Shown here: positions 21,581 to 33,713 of the stretch, piece by piece
How the letters are laid out: each line of letters opens with the position of its first letter
Position numbering within the stretch: position 1 is the first letter of the stretch
Source: Bradysia coprophila
Taxonomy: Eukaryota; Arthropoda; Insecta; Diptera; Sciaridae
Direction: 5' to 3'
DNA: 64,000 nucleotides
Assembly (NCBI RefSeq): GCF_014529535.1
Contig: NW_023503423.1
Location: 5,132,473-5,196,472 of the forward strand
Translations under genes and position numbers: made by a program
The notes under the pieces: model-generated
The model's database searches: none
Seen by the model: the letters and a program-made list of their open reading frames with translations, nothing else
Told to the model about the DNA's origin: nothing

Positions 21581-23664
21581 ATGAAGATACCGGTGAGAAG
21601 TGATTCATTTACGAGTGATTTAGTGAGATTATTAACCACAACTTGGTTTACATTTACTTTTTCTAGATATTTGTATTGTGTGTATTGTTCATCTCACCGT
21701 CGCTTGCTAAGGATAAAGCAAAGGACGTCGTTAAAGACAAGCGAGAAGCACCAATTTCCTATCCAGGATCGAATTCACATCATCAAATCTCCATTTCACC
21801 ATCAGTTGAAATTGCATCTGGTAGTTATCAGCATTCTTCTGCTCCACAAGTTTCTTATGCTCCATCCAGAAGTTATGGTGCTCCGTCAGCGGGCGGTCAT
21901 CAAGACATTTATTCTGGTGGACATGATTCATCCTTAAGCATTGGAGCTGGAAGCCATGATTCGTATCCATCAGCTATTGAAGGAAACCATGGATCCTCAG
22001 TGCAAGGATTTGAAGATGTATATTCGCATAGCGATTCATCTTCTTATAATCAAGGCATTCACGGATTGTCAGCAATTGTCGTTGATGGCTCAGCTTCCCA
22101 AGGGGGTCAAAGTGGTCATATTCAAACAATTAGTTACCAACAATCGCAACCATCTAATGGACATGGATTTTCGTCAAGTGGTTTCGGTGGTTCAGCGCAT
22201 GGTGGTGGCCAAGGTGCCACAATACAAATTACACCAATATCTTCGCATAATTCTGGTCCATCTTTGTCGTATGGAGTTCCACAATCTAGTGGACATGGAT
22301 CTGGGGCTCATTTATCGCCTTCGATTTCTTACGGATTACCATCTTCCGGATCATCTGGTGGACATGGATTTTCAGCAGGTGGACATGGAGGAAGTGGTGG
22401 CAAAACTTATTCAGTTGGTTCCACAAGAGGATTCTCTGGAGGGCAATCTATAGGACATGGATCATTTTCGTCGAACAAGGGACAACAACGGCCAATTTCT
22501 GTAACATATGGCGTTCCGACTCACAGCACTCCATCTGGAAGTTATGGAGTTCCAAATCCAGTCGGAAGTCAAATGTCATTTGGTGGATCAAAGGGATTAT
22601 TTAGTGGTGGCGCTTCTAATAATTTCGGTGGTTATTCAGGAGGTTTCAAAAGTCAAGGAGGAATCGGAAGTCAAGGAGGATTCGGAGGTCACAGTGGATT
22701 TGGAAGTCAAGGAGGATTTGGAAGCCAAGGAGGATTTGGAAGTCACGGTGGATTCGGAAGTCAAGGAGGATTCGGAAGTCACGGTGGATTTGGAAGTCAA
22801 GGCGGATTCGGAGGATTCAAAAGTCAAGGTGGATTTGGCGGCCAACTAGGATTAGGACACGGTGCATCAGGCAATTTCGGTGGATTTAACAGCGGGCCGA
22901 GCTTCTCTGGCCCATTCTCTCATGGTGGTGCAAGTTCATTTGGTGGTTTTGGTGGCTTCCCAGGCGGTCACGGTTTCGGAATGCCATCAGGATCATACGG
23001 TCCACCTATGTCTTACTCACCACCCTTTATGTCATACGGTCATCCTATGTCTTTCGGACCACCATCAATGAGTTATGGACCTCCATCGTCCTCTTATGGG
23101 CCTCCATCGGCCTCTTATGGACCTCCATCGGCATCTTATAGCGCTCCATCAGGTTCATATGGACCTCCTTCATTTTCGCATGGTGCACCAATTTCTTCGA
23201 ACATCGGCTCATTCGGTGGAAATGGATTTTCGTCGTCAGGTTCGCACAACGCAGTAGAATCAACACCGTCTTATGCAGCTGGAACTAAAGGATTAAGACA
23301 TTACTCATCTGGTTCTACTGGACTCCATTCGCAATCGGTGTCCGTACCATATGTTAGCAAACCCGTCGCTGTTTCCACGCAACCATCATATCATCATTCA
23401 GCATCAGCGTCTGCATCAAAAGCTCCTTTCCGGCCATCAACATTTTTAGGAGCACACATCGAATCCAGTGGACCCGAACATAGTCAATATTCATCTGGAT
23501 CTTCACAACAGTATTCGTTACCGAGTCAAGAATATGGTGCACCGTTCCAAGGAGAATTCGCTGGAAAATCGTATGATGATCATTCATCTTACGAGCAACC
23601 GAGTGAGTCATACGGAACTCCGTCCTACAATACCATTCAATATTCCTCGCCGTCTGGGCATTAA
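21581..23664 (+). CDS. Glycine- and SYGxP-rich secreted cuticle-like protein
   Basis: Exon 1 is only four codons (21581-21592, then GTGAGA). Exon 2 runs 21667-23664 after TTTTTCTAG. Together they give 669 codons plus TAA. The join creates a clean signal peptide, [19 protein letters not shown] tiny first exon splitting the signal peptide is the usual layout of insect cuticle-protein genes. Residues about 323-400 are [19 protein letters not shown] repeats. Residues about 446-506 are SYGPPS / SYGAPS repeats like those of resilin-type elastic proteins. Ser, Gly, His and Tyr dominate throughout. No Rebers-Riddiford chitin-binding domain is visible, so chitin binding is not implied. The likely role is an extracellular structural or elastic component of cuticle. 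An AATAAA at 23835-23840 is the probable poly(A) signal. An overlapping 170-residue frame and several reverse frames are shadows of the repeats. Confidence 0.9.
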
Positions 23665-25476
23665 AATTTAATTTATTCTCGCTACCATTATGCCATTGTA
23701 AATTGTAGCTTGTAGAACCGAAGAGATGATGATGAATTTTGTTTTATTATTTATTCTTGTTTCCTATTATACGATATTATGTGAAATGCATTGTATTAAG
23801 CTAGATAGATGTAAATTTGTTTCTTTTCCTTGTAAATAAAATGAATTGTTAGATTTGCTAATTGTTTTAATTCGATGTGAGTAGAAGACGGAGATTTTTA
23901 GGTATCATCATACTGTAGCTCATTAAGACATTACAATTGTTTATTATGAGACACATGATCATGTTAATGCAATTTTTGCACACACAAATTACATCAAATT
24001 AAAACCATTGAAAAATTACCAGCCCAAAGTCAATGGAAAATTGTGCAAAATCAGGTAATTAAGTGTGAACGAGCATATGTAAATTACATAACGAAAGTGT
24101 GTGGTTCCAACAACATCACTTCTAATGTTATACTCGTTGCAAATGTGCAAAGAAGTTTCAGTTGATTAGACTGTGGCTGTTTTTGTTTATGATTTAAGTT
24201 GTACTCTTTAACTCGTTTAATATAAAAAAAAGAAATTTTTCTACAAATAAATACGCAATTTGTAATTTCATTTTCATATTCCAATGTCACTTTCTTTATG
24301 GTTCAGTTGAGTGGAGTTATTTAATTGATGATTTAGAGGTTTTTTTAATGTTAGAGAGAATATATGTATGATTTTAGTTATCATCGTGAATTTTTATTTA
24401 AAAAGTTATTAATAATGAACTGGGTAATAATTTTCCGCATGAATGCTTATGAAATTGTAATTTTGATGTCTGTTGTTCGTTTTTAAGCTGGATTCTTTTT
24501 TAAATAGTTTAAATCCAAAGTCATAATCCCTAGCTCCAATAAGTGAAATTTGCATCTTTTTTATGTGTTACTGATATTAATCGAAAGTGATTCTTGCCTA
24601 AATTTGGGGCTGAGATCCTAATCAATTCAAGAAGTACAAAATCAATCGAATTATCAGTCGATATTTACCGATTAATAATCGACATTTATCGATTATCGAC
24701 GAAACATTGACTTTGGGTTTGTGCAACTGTCGATACAATAATCGAAATTAACTCTGCATCCTTTTACTTAGGTACCACATACTGTCAACTCCTGGTTGAA
24801 GGACGGTTAAAACGTCAAAAATTGTATGAGTTACTTTTGTTGAGATAACGATGCTGAGGAAATAACCAATATGATGTGTTTATTACACGGCTTGCTTTTC
24901 AGAAAATATTTTCTCAAATTTTCTTGAAATTATTTTTCATATGAATTAAAGGAAATTTTAGAAAATTCACGAAAATTAAGAAAATTCCAGAAAATATTTT
25001 TTGAAATCAAGATGTGATATGTGATCAATCGATTGAATTATCAAGCCTGCCTAATTAAATTATTATCAATTTGAAATGATTTTTATTTCGTGTAACTGAC
25101 GTATTAAGTGAATAAGTCAAGAATCTTAGAAAAGCGTCACACAAAGATTTTTTTTGTTGACACGCGGGGAAAAATAAGAAGTTACAATTACAATCCAATT
25201 CTCCATATTCAATCCAACATATTCAACATTTCCAAAATTATACAGTCCACATGCATTACCAATAATGTTACGATATTTACGTATGTATATGTACCGTGTA
25301 AATCGAATGTGGATTAAATAGCCTCAATTGGACTGTATTCGTTGAAAATGTGACTTGTTGATTCGTAGCCCTCTAAACGTTCAAACCTTCGTAAATTTTC
25401 AAGTTTTCTGAAACAGAGATATTTGTTAATTTCGTTGATAAAAGTATTTGAATTAGAAAATCCATTAAATTCATTA
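23665..25476. other. Intergenic after SYGxP gene
   Basis: After the poly(A) signal at 23835 no further gene is visible. A small cluster of ATCGATTA / TAATCGAC-like palindromic sequence lies at about 24640-24740. Confidence 0.5.
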
Positions 25477-25746
25477 CAGATAGAGGCAGTGAAATATCAA
25501 CATGAATTTGCTTCAGCTGTTTATACGTCTTTATACGGTTTTGCCACTACCACGTGCGTGTACCAGTTGGTAGGTTTCTTTGCCGGTTTATACCGCGATA
25601 GTTCACGTAAACAAAACAACAGTGCGTGTTGCAACTTTAACCGTATAAACAACTAGAAACAATTTTGCGATTATATGTGTGGATCACTGGATCAGCTGAA
25701 AAACAGCTGAAGCAGATTTATACTGAAATTTCACTGCCTCTGACTG
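25477..25746. mobile_element. Tc1-like TA-flanked MITE, 270 bp
   Basis: Both ends carry GAGGCAGTGAAAT next to CAG...CTG termini, flanked by TA on each side (25475-25476, 25747-25748). Further in, AATTTGCTTCAGCTGTTT is matched by its complement AACAGCTGAAGCAGATTT near 25702-25720. The CAGCTG...GCTTCAGCTG subterminal block is shared with the ends at 37892-39839, 57613 and a solo end at about 44850-44899. Confidence 0.78.
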
Positions 25747-27172
25747 TACCTTTCTTGCTGTATTTTCAAGGGTCTTTTAATCTTATAAAGGATTTTATTT
25801 TCGAGTACAAATAGAAGGATTTTCTTGAACTTCGAATAATTTTCCGATTTTTTTGGATTTTGAATTTTAAGAATTAAAATTCCTGATAATAGCCTTGACA
25901 CTAAAACAATCCAAAAATACGATTGAATTGGAATGAGTAATGTCATTCTTATATCTTAGGAACGATTTGAAAGATTTTATTCAATTGCCGTTCAGATAAC
26001 TACTGAGACAAGGAATGCAAACAATGAAAATTCGTTTTACAGTATTTATGCATAAGACTATGATTTTGTGATAATAATGCACTTCAGTTAAAATTTATTA
26101 TTTAATGAACTGAGCAATATTTTTCCGCATGGATGCTTATGAAATTATAATTTCGATTTTTGTTGTTATTATTTCCAAGACAACGGTAACTGAACTTTTA
26201 CTCTCTTTGATGGCAATATAAACAATCATTGATGAGATGATGAAAGTTAATTTTCTTAAGGGAATACAGCAAATACGAAATGGGAAAGTTAACGACGAGA
26301 ACTTTAGAATGCTCTGATTACATGAATGGAATATCAAACAGTTATGTAATGTGATTACTATCAAGCGGTTCAATCTCTATCGAATATTAGTAAAATGCAC
26401 CAGCAGCAGGGCTGGTGACCAGAGTCCGGTTTACGAGCTATATATTGCATATGATTGAATGTTTCTTATACATTTTGGAAAGCTGTAGTCGGTCTGTTTA
26501 ACTTTTAAGTGCAGAAGTTTTGTTCAATTTTGATCGAAATAATGTTCCACGAGAAAAGACTGTTAAAAATGTTGAACCAACAAGCGCTGCGGCATGCTTG
26601 AATCATCAAATACATTGTGAATAATGAAATTGAATAATTAAAAAAAAAACCTTTGCAAACCTCGTAACTATACCATCCATCATTCGAAACATCAATACGA
26701 ATTAATTGAAATATTGTTCGATTTGGTTGTTAATTTCTTTTTTAATTCAATCCGACTTTTAGTGCGGTAAAGCATGTATATTAGCATACACGAGCTGAGA
26801 AGAACAAAATCCTAGTCGAAACAGGTGATCTTAAAGGTCTCTTGTATTAATAATAATGAAAGTAAAAACTAGATCGGCACACGCCTTTCATTTCAAACTG
26901 TATAGAAACGTATGATGATGTATCGATCGAGACGATCGTTTAATAGATTAATTGAGTTTGCGATTCAAAGCGCTTGGAGTTGGATTTTATGTATAATACG
27001 AAACAGACATGTTGAAATTCCGAAAACATAATCCACAAACAATTGGCGAAGATTGGCTTTAGTTTCTGCTATGCACACAACATTGGAGATGTAGAGATTA
27101 GGTCTGAATGGGCGAAAACGAAGAAACATTTTTGTGTTAATGCTTCTGGACGTTTTCGGTGCGGAGGTAAGA
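25747..27172. other. Intergenic, no gene seen
   Basis: AT-rich. The 78-residue reverse frame at 26137-26373 has no supporting features. No tandem repeat or inverted-repeat element was recognised. Confidence 0.5.
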
Positions 27173-27566
27173 CAGAGTTGGATCGGTTATCCGAAAAACC
27201 GAGAATTTCGGTTCGGATTGAACCGAACCGAAAACTTTGGTTTTGTCGAAAAACAATATGAAATGAAGGCAGACTCGTCAAAATTGATTGATTTCATTAT
27301 GAACTAACCAAAAAGAAGTAAATGGAGCAATTGCATGATACTTTTATTGAGAATTGAAAATCTCATAAGTTCTTGTCAAATTCGTTTTCTCACAAAAATC
27401 GCATGCAATTTCTCCATTTACTTCTTTTTGTTTAGTTCATAATGAAATCAATCAATTTTGACGAGTCTGCCTTCATTTCATATTGTTTTACGACAAAACC
27501 AAAGTATTCGGTTCGGTTCTATCCGAACCGAAATTCTCGGTTTTTCGGATAACCGATCCAACTCTG
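27173..27566. mobile_element. hAT-type foldback MITE with CCGAACCG repeats
   Basis: Ends CAGAGTTGGATCGG / CCGATCCAACTCTG, arms about 155 bp, flanked by the exact 8-bp direct repeat AGGTAAGA (27165-27172, 27567-27574). Just inside each end are several overlapping TTCGGTTCGG / CCGAACCGAA blocks, then CAGACTCGTCAAAATTGATT in inverted pairs. A diverged relative is at 60872-61335. Confidence 0.92.
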
Positions 27567-28274
27567 AGGTAAGATAATTTTGCTTGGAAACAGACTTCAA
27601 TTACATGGATGTTGACTGTAACATGCATCCAAGTACTTACGTTGGTGTAAGTATTGGCCAGCTATTTTAAATAATTGGCTCTTCTTTCAACTTGTTGGTG
27701 TTATTACCAGAGGAAACCGTATGTCAGTTCGAATTTTTGATCCAATAAGTGATCGACTTTCAGTGATACACGCGAATCGTCTTCAAACTTATTTTATTGC
27801 GGAGCCTTGTAGCATTACCCTAAGAAATAATTGCGTTCCCTCATATCCTAAGAAGAAAATACTATTTCCACATTCCTTGTGCGACTAATAACTCGACTAA
27901 AGATCCCATGAACTAGACATTAGGTAGAGCTACCTTTTATGCACTAGAGTGATCCTTTATCTAGTCCATGAAATGAGGGAATCTTGAGATCCGACTAAAT
28001 GATCACGTACAAATTGCAATTAGCGACGATGCTGCTTTTAGTTAGTTACACCTAGAGTCAAAAATCGTGTTACGTCAATGTGGAAGTAGTGAATCAATTG
28101 AACTAAGGCTGCTTTCTCGTATTCCAGAACAGGAACATCCTCGGGTCAAAGATCTGGTCATTCAAATAAAAATGCTAAATATAAAACTTACTCAGATCTT
28201 ATGCAGATCAGAAATACATTGACATTTGATGTAATGGGTTCCTGCACAGCACTGCTCCTATCATAAACACTGAA
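27567..28274. other. Gap, no gene seen
   Basis: No credible frame, RNA gene or repeat structure between the foldback MITE and the composite element. Confidence 0.5.
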
Positions 28275-28279
28275 TCAGT

Positions 28280-28712
28280 CAAAAACACTCAAAATAGTAA
28301 AAGTGACGCAAGTCCCTGTGCATACTTCCAAAACAACTGATATCGCTGGAGGTGACGCATTCTGCGCTTGTACGCAAAAACTGTAACAGCAAAAATTTGA
28401 CCAAAGAAATTCTCGAAACAAAATTTTACCAAAAAAATTTTGCGTCACAAAGTGGCAGATGGTTCGGACGTATTAGGACATATTCTTTCCTATTTTAAAA
28501 AATTTCTTAAAAGTACTTTACAAGTACAACATATGCCACTTGTGACGCAAATTTTTTTTGGTAAAATTTTGTTTCTAGAATTTCTTTGGTCAAATTTTTG
28601 CTGTTACAGTTTTTGCGTACAAGCGCAGAATGCGTCACCTCCAGCGTTATCAGTTGTTTTGGAAGTATGCACGTGGACTTGCGTCACTTTTACTCTTTTG
28701 AGTGTTTTTGAG
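28280..28712. repeat. Foldback inverted repeat, about 170-bp arms
   Basis: Left arm 28280-28450 and right arm 28543-28712 are near-perfect complements, starting CAAAAACACTCAAAA and ending GAGTGTTTTTG, with a spacer of about 90 nt. The frame at 28440-28715 is the repeat read through. Confidence 0.88.
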
Positions 28713-28739
28713 TGATATCAGTTCTTTTAGAAGAATTAG

Positions 28740-29340
28740 TAGATTGAAAAAATTGAAAAAAATTGAAAAAATTGAAGAAAAATTGAAAACAAATTTGAAA
28801 AATTTGAAAAATTTTAAAATTTTTTAAATTTTTCAAATTTTTTTGCGTACAAGCGCAGAATGCGTCACCTCCAGCGATATCAGTTGTTTTGGAAGTATGC
28901 ACAGTGACTTGCGTCACTTTTACTCTTTTGAGTGTTTTTGACTGATATCAGTTCTTTTGGAAGAATTAGTAGATTGAAAAAATTGAAAAAAATTGAAAAA
29001 ATTGAAAAAAAATTGAAAAAAAATTTGAAAAATACAAAAATTTTGAAAAATAAAAAAAATTGGAAAAATAAAAAAATTGAAAAATTTGAAAAATTGAAAA
29101 AATTTGAAAAATTGAAAAAATTTGAAAAATTCAAAAAATTTGAAAAATTCAAAAAATTTGAAAAATTCAAAAAATTTGAAAAATTTAAAAAAATTAAAAA
29201 ATTTGAAAAATTTTGAAAATTTTAGGAAAATTTTGAAAATTTTGAAAAATTTTGAAAATTTTCAAAATTTTGAAAAATTTTGACAATTTTTCTAAAATTT
29301 TCAAAATTTTTCAAATTTTTTAATTTTTATTAAATTTTTT
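28740..29340. repeat. AT-rich GAAAAATTTGAAAAA tract
   Basis: Long irregular run of (TTGAAAAAA)n and (TTTGAAAAATT)n giving open frames on both strands (poly-KKFEKF / poly-NFSNFFNFS). It is low-complexity DNA, not coding. Similar tracts sit at the matching position in the copies at 42640-43270 and 56255-56465. Confidence 0.9.
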
Positions 29341-29655
29341 AAATTTTTCAACGGACGGACGGACGGACGGACCAACAAAGTAACGTAGGATTTTTTCATT
29401 TCGTTTAAAGTACTGAAATTGACCAAAATGGGGCTTCTTGGAAGATTTTTTGTGTGGCCAAATTTTAAGGTGCAAGAACGTGTGATAGCTCGTTGAACTC
29501 GTTGTTAATGGTAATTTGGAGTCATTTGTATTTGAATTGTGGAACTTCAATATTTGCTGTATATATGGTTCTGCAGTCTACGACAAAAATTTTTTTTTAA
29601 ATTTTTTCTAGTAATAGGACTTGCGTTACGGGCGCTATGCTAACGCGCGCCCATG

Positions 29656-30950
29656 ATTGACAAGTGTTTTAACTCATACAACGAAAACAAGTCATCAATC
29701 TGTACAAACGAAACGCTGTGCCTACTGTGATTTTATCAGCCTCCGAATTTTCTATGTTCAGTTCATGCTAGCAGCAGTGCTGTGGCTCCTCCTACCTCTG
29801 GAGTTTGTAAGAAAAATTCCCTATTATTAGAAAAGGAGTAAGATTATTACTCTACTGTGATTGAAAATCGCTCGACTCAACTAAGCATAAAAATTACGAG
29901 CTAGACAAATAACGGAATAATCATTACCATCGTTATTACAGGTCCAATCACACCCATTATTTAATCCAGAAGTCACGTAGCTTTTGATGTATAATAAATC
30001 ATAGATGAATCTCTTTTATCTTTTGATCGAGAGAGAGAGGAGCCTCCTTGCAATTGTTTCATCGTTTAATTGTAATTTGTAAAACAAATTTTGCATCTTA
30101 TGTACACCATGACCATACGTTCGATGAGATAACTTCCTTCTTTCCATCATCTACCAATTTGTAATCAACATCAGTCAAAAAGATGGCTTATCGCTTTAAT
30201 TAAATGCTGCTATACATTTCTGATCTCATTACAGATAACATGTTTGAATTTTGATACCATTAGATTTTCGCTATAATACCAATCGATCACAGGCTGTATA
30301 ATATCCAGTGTGTATACAGAGAGAAACAAACGATTTGAGAAAATATTTTCGTATTTATGAATGGACTGGACACGGACAGACTATTAATATATGCGGAATA
30401 ATGTAGCTATAATGTTGTTGTTTCGGTTTTTTGTTGTCTGCTATTATACAAGTTAAAAATTGATTCGATTACAAAGCATTGCATGTGCTCGAGTCATTAA
30501 TACTAATTAGATAATAAAATGATGTTCTTTAATTGAAAATTGACAGTACAGTATCAATGAATAATTAGCAAAAATATTTCAACATTCTCTTATGAAGAAT
30601 AATGAAATGAAAATCGTTACCTCATCTAAAATTGAAATTGCATTGCATCGGTTACAGATAACTTTAATTGTCGATTAAAAATGTCAAGAATCGAGTCGAA
30701 AAGTGCAAGAAGAAAAAAACCGAAAGAAAATAAATGATGAACGGGCAAACGGCAAGTATTTTTACTTTCGATTTTTTCGTTCGAAAAAAATTTCTTGATT
30801 CACCTTATTGATGTGATCAGGGCAAGTATGCGTAAGAAACCGGATTATTGTAATAAAGAAATGAAACGAGAGCGACACTGTTGAAAATCTTATCATGACT
30901 GGTGAGTGGTATACTACGTACACTCATTAGCAGACTATCGACTATGTTTT
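29656..30950. other. Intergenic, no gene seen
   Basis: AT-rich and unremarkable. Only a short (GA)n run at about 30025-30040. Confidence 0.5.
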
Positions 30951-32445
30951 TAGCCCCGTACGAAGTACTGGGGGCTTATAAGATTAATATGCTGTTTGTA
31001 ACATGTTGAATTGGAAGCAGACGGTAAGGGCAAAGCATTTGTCTATGTTCATAGATAACGAATCCGCAATAAAAAAAATTTCCGTCTGTCCGTCTGTCCG
31101 TGACCCCTCTAGCTTGAGCAAATCACAACCTTTTTTCAAAATTCTTTTTTTTCCCCGATTGGTATCGGCAAAAGTAAGGTCAAGTTCGAAAATGGGCATG
31201 GTAGGGTCAGCCCTTCCAGAGCTAGGGCCCTATAGGTTTTTTCAGTCTTTCGACGATATCTACCGAAATACGCACGCAATAGCTGCTTGTGATATATCAA
31301 ATGAAAGGTATTGACGAGTAGAACAAAGTTGCTGAACATTGTTTTTGGGTAAGATGCAACGCGGGCTTGTTGGGAGGGCTCAAAGGTCGTTACTCGCCCC
31401 TATGTGTTTTTTGCACATAAATCGAGTAAATCTCATCCGATTTTGTTAGTTTTTGTTTTATTTGAAAGGTAATTGAATACCGAAAAGAACGTGGCGAAAA
31501 AAGTTTCAAATTTGGTCCCTTGGACTAAGGCCGCTACTCGGCCCTAAGTGTTTTTTGCACATAAATCGAGTAAATCTCATCCGATTTTGCTAGTTTTTGT
31601 TTCATTTGAGAGATAATTGAATACCGAATAGAATGATGGCAAAAAAAAGTTTCAAATTTGGGCCCTTGGACTAAGGCCGCTACTCGGCCCTAAGTGTTTT
31701 TTGCACATAAATCGAGTAAATCTCATCCGATTTTGTTAGTTTTTGTTTTATTTGAAAGGTAATTGAATACCGAAAAGAACGTGGCGAAAAAAGTTTCAAA
31801 TTTGGGCCCTTGGACTAAGGCCGCTACTCGGCCCTAAGTGTTTTTTGCACATAAATCGAGTAAATCTCATCCGATTTTGCCAAATTTAGTTTTTTATGGA
31901 AAGTAATTGAATACCGAAAATAACGTGGCGAAAAAAGTTTCAAATTTGGTCCCTTGGACTAAGGCCGCTACTCGGCCCTAAGTGTTTTTTGCACATAAAT
32001 CGAGTAAATCTCATCCGATTTTGCTAGTTTTTGTTTCATTTGAGAGATAATTGAATACCGAATAGAATGATGGCAAAAAAAAAGTTTCAAATTTGGGCCC
32101 TTGGACTAAGGCCGCTACTCGGCCCTAAGTGTTTTTTGCACATAAATCGAGTAAATATCATATGATTTTGCTAATTTTTGTTTTATTTGAGAGGTAATTG
32201 AATACCCAATAGAAAGTTGGCAAAAAATTTTGGGTTTCTAAAATAATGTCGCAAATTGTTGGTTTTATTTGAAAGGTACTTCGTACGGGCTTTCGTAATT
32301 GCGCTATGCGCAATTTAAAAAATGAACAGTTTCAGTAAATTTGACCATGCCCAACTTGACTTGCATTTTGGTAACAGACGCATTAGAGGGTTGTAGACGT
32401 ATTAGGGTTCCGGGCGTATTACGGCTACGGACGACTGTTCTGATG
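30951..32445 (+). mobile_element. GTCY-bearing element with tandem repeats, copy 1
   Basis: It begins TAGCCCCGTACGAAGTACTG and approaches its other end with GTACTTCGTACGGGCTTTCG and the palindrome TTGCGCTATGCGCAA. It continues to about 32445 (CGACTGTTCTGATG), where it still matches the inverse start of the copy at 46855. Inside are a GTCTGTCCGTCTGTCCG block near 31083-31099, a 300-bp unique part and about six tandem units. Non-coding. The GTCY core plus internal tandem repeats fits the dipteran mini-me/DINE-1 pattern. Confidence 0.78.
31390..32270 (+). repeat. About 147-bp tandem repeats, six units
   Basis: Each unit holds GCTACTCGGCCCTAAGTG, TTTTTTGCACATAAATCGAG and ATTGAATACCGAA. Two alternating versions exist: one with AAAGGTAATTG...GTGGCG, one with AGAGATAATTG...GATGGC. 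This suggests a dimeric amplification step. Confidence 0.88.
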
Positions 32446-32698
32446 CCTTGTTTTAACATCGAAACGGTAAATTATTTTTAGAATAGAAATAGTTGTACAG
32501 AGGGATTATTTTGAAAAATGATCTGCCGAAATTGGACCCAATTTACAGTGGAGTCATTTTTATTTTATTTTTAAGACAACACAACACCGTCTCAGACTTT
32601 CGCCCAGCTGACTGAATGACATTTACAAACGTGACTTACAATCATGACATACAGAGAGACGCTATGGGTACTAAATCCGAGACGCAAACCAAATAACA

Positions 32699-33713
32699 CA
32701 CGGAAAATCCTGATATGCGTGTGAGAGCTATAAGTGGACTTAGCACCCCCATTTTTTGGCATATAGCTGATATTGCAAAGATTGTAGTTAAAATAGCTGT
32801 GTAATTTATATTATAGCTGTGAGCCACATTTCAAATCTATCACGAGAAATAAAAATTTTTCCCAAACTTTCATGAATTTTGCGGCCACCCATCTAAGTAC
32901 TAACCGCGCCGATTGATGCTTAACCTGAGAATCCGACCATCACATATGCTGCTGATGTGCTAATTTTGCTTGTGCTTTAAAATGTTCTTATTTCGAAGCG
33001 TTGCTACGGCAATATAAATCCTGCACCTATATTATGCGGCACACAGCCTAATTCAAGTGTGTAGTTTTTATATTTCACTTTTGTGAGTTGTCACTACAAG
33101 GATTGTTCTAGGTTCTGAAAGAAAGTGAATTGAAACCGCGCGAAGAATCATGAATTCAATTATTTTCTGTGAAATGACGAGTTTGATTTTTACGATTTGG
33201 CTAATTAATTAATTCGTTTCTAATGCAGTGAAATTTCGGATATTCTCATTCGTCTGTGTTTCTACGGAATCTGACAATATTGAAAAGGTTATGGTTACAC
33301 TATAACCTGATCATCAAGCTTCATTACAATCAGCCAAGATATTTTAGAACAGTTTTTGTTTGTATATTAACATTGAGTCCGACCAGCACGAATCATGACT
33401 TGAATGCATAGTCCCATACATTTTCTCATATGCAGCACACAGCTATATTTTTCATACGTCAAATATGCGTTACACAGCTATGATATAGAGTACACAGCCA
33501 CAATATGCAGATCCTAGCTATAAAATATGTCCACGGTGCATAATGTAGCTCTGTAATCCATAATATAGTTGTGTAACTCATATTACATGTAAATAACATT
33601 AACAGAATATGCGTTTAGTAGCTATATTTTTATAAGTCTTGCAGCTATATTATAAAAACTACAGCTATATTATAAGTTACACAGCCTTTATCGAAATTCA
33701 CGGATTTTCCGTG
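32699..33713. mobile_element. Inverted-repeat element with many AGCTATATTATAA repeats
   Basis: Short terminal inverted repeats CACGGAAAATCC / GGATTTTCCGTG enclose 1015 bp. Both flanks, especially 33430-33690, are packed with variants of AGCTATATTATAA / TTATAGCTGTGTAA (about a dozen). Repeated subterminal motifs of this kind act as transposase binding sites in several DNA transposon groups. No coding frame. Class uncertain; no clear target duplication. Confidence 0.65.

Larger units (their letters stand above)
28275..29655 (+). mobile_element. Composite foldback/GTCY element, copy 1
   Basis: Parts in order: a foldback inverted repeat (28280-28712) built around GTGACGCAAGTCC, ACTGATATCGCTGGAGG and TTTGCGTCAC; a tandem duplication of its right arm (28851-28960); a 600-bp tract of GAAAAATTTGAAAAA-type repeats; a pure (CGGA)n run near 29351-29371, i.e. 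(GTCC)n; then a 300-bp terminal module with GTGATAGCTCGTTGAACTCG and a TAGGACTTGCGTTACGGG end. No coding capacity. (GTCY)n cores followed by a conserved 3' part are known from dipteran mini-me/DINE-1 (Helentron-associated) elements; that relationship is inferred. Confidence 0.75.

Noticed and set aside
21941..22453. 170-residue overlapping forward frame
   Set aside because: Shadow frame of the Gly/Ser-rich cuticle-type gene.
28932..29216. Lys/Phe-rich frames on both strands (KKFEKF..., NFSNFFNFS...)
   Set aside because: Low-complexity GAAAAATTT tract within a composite element; open only because of composition.
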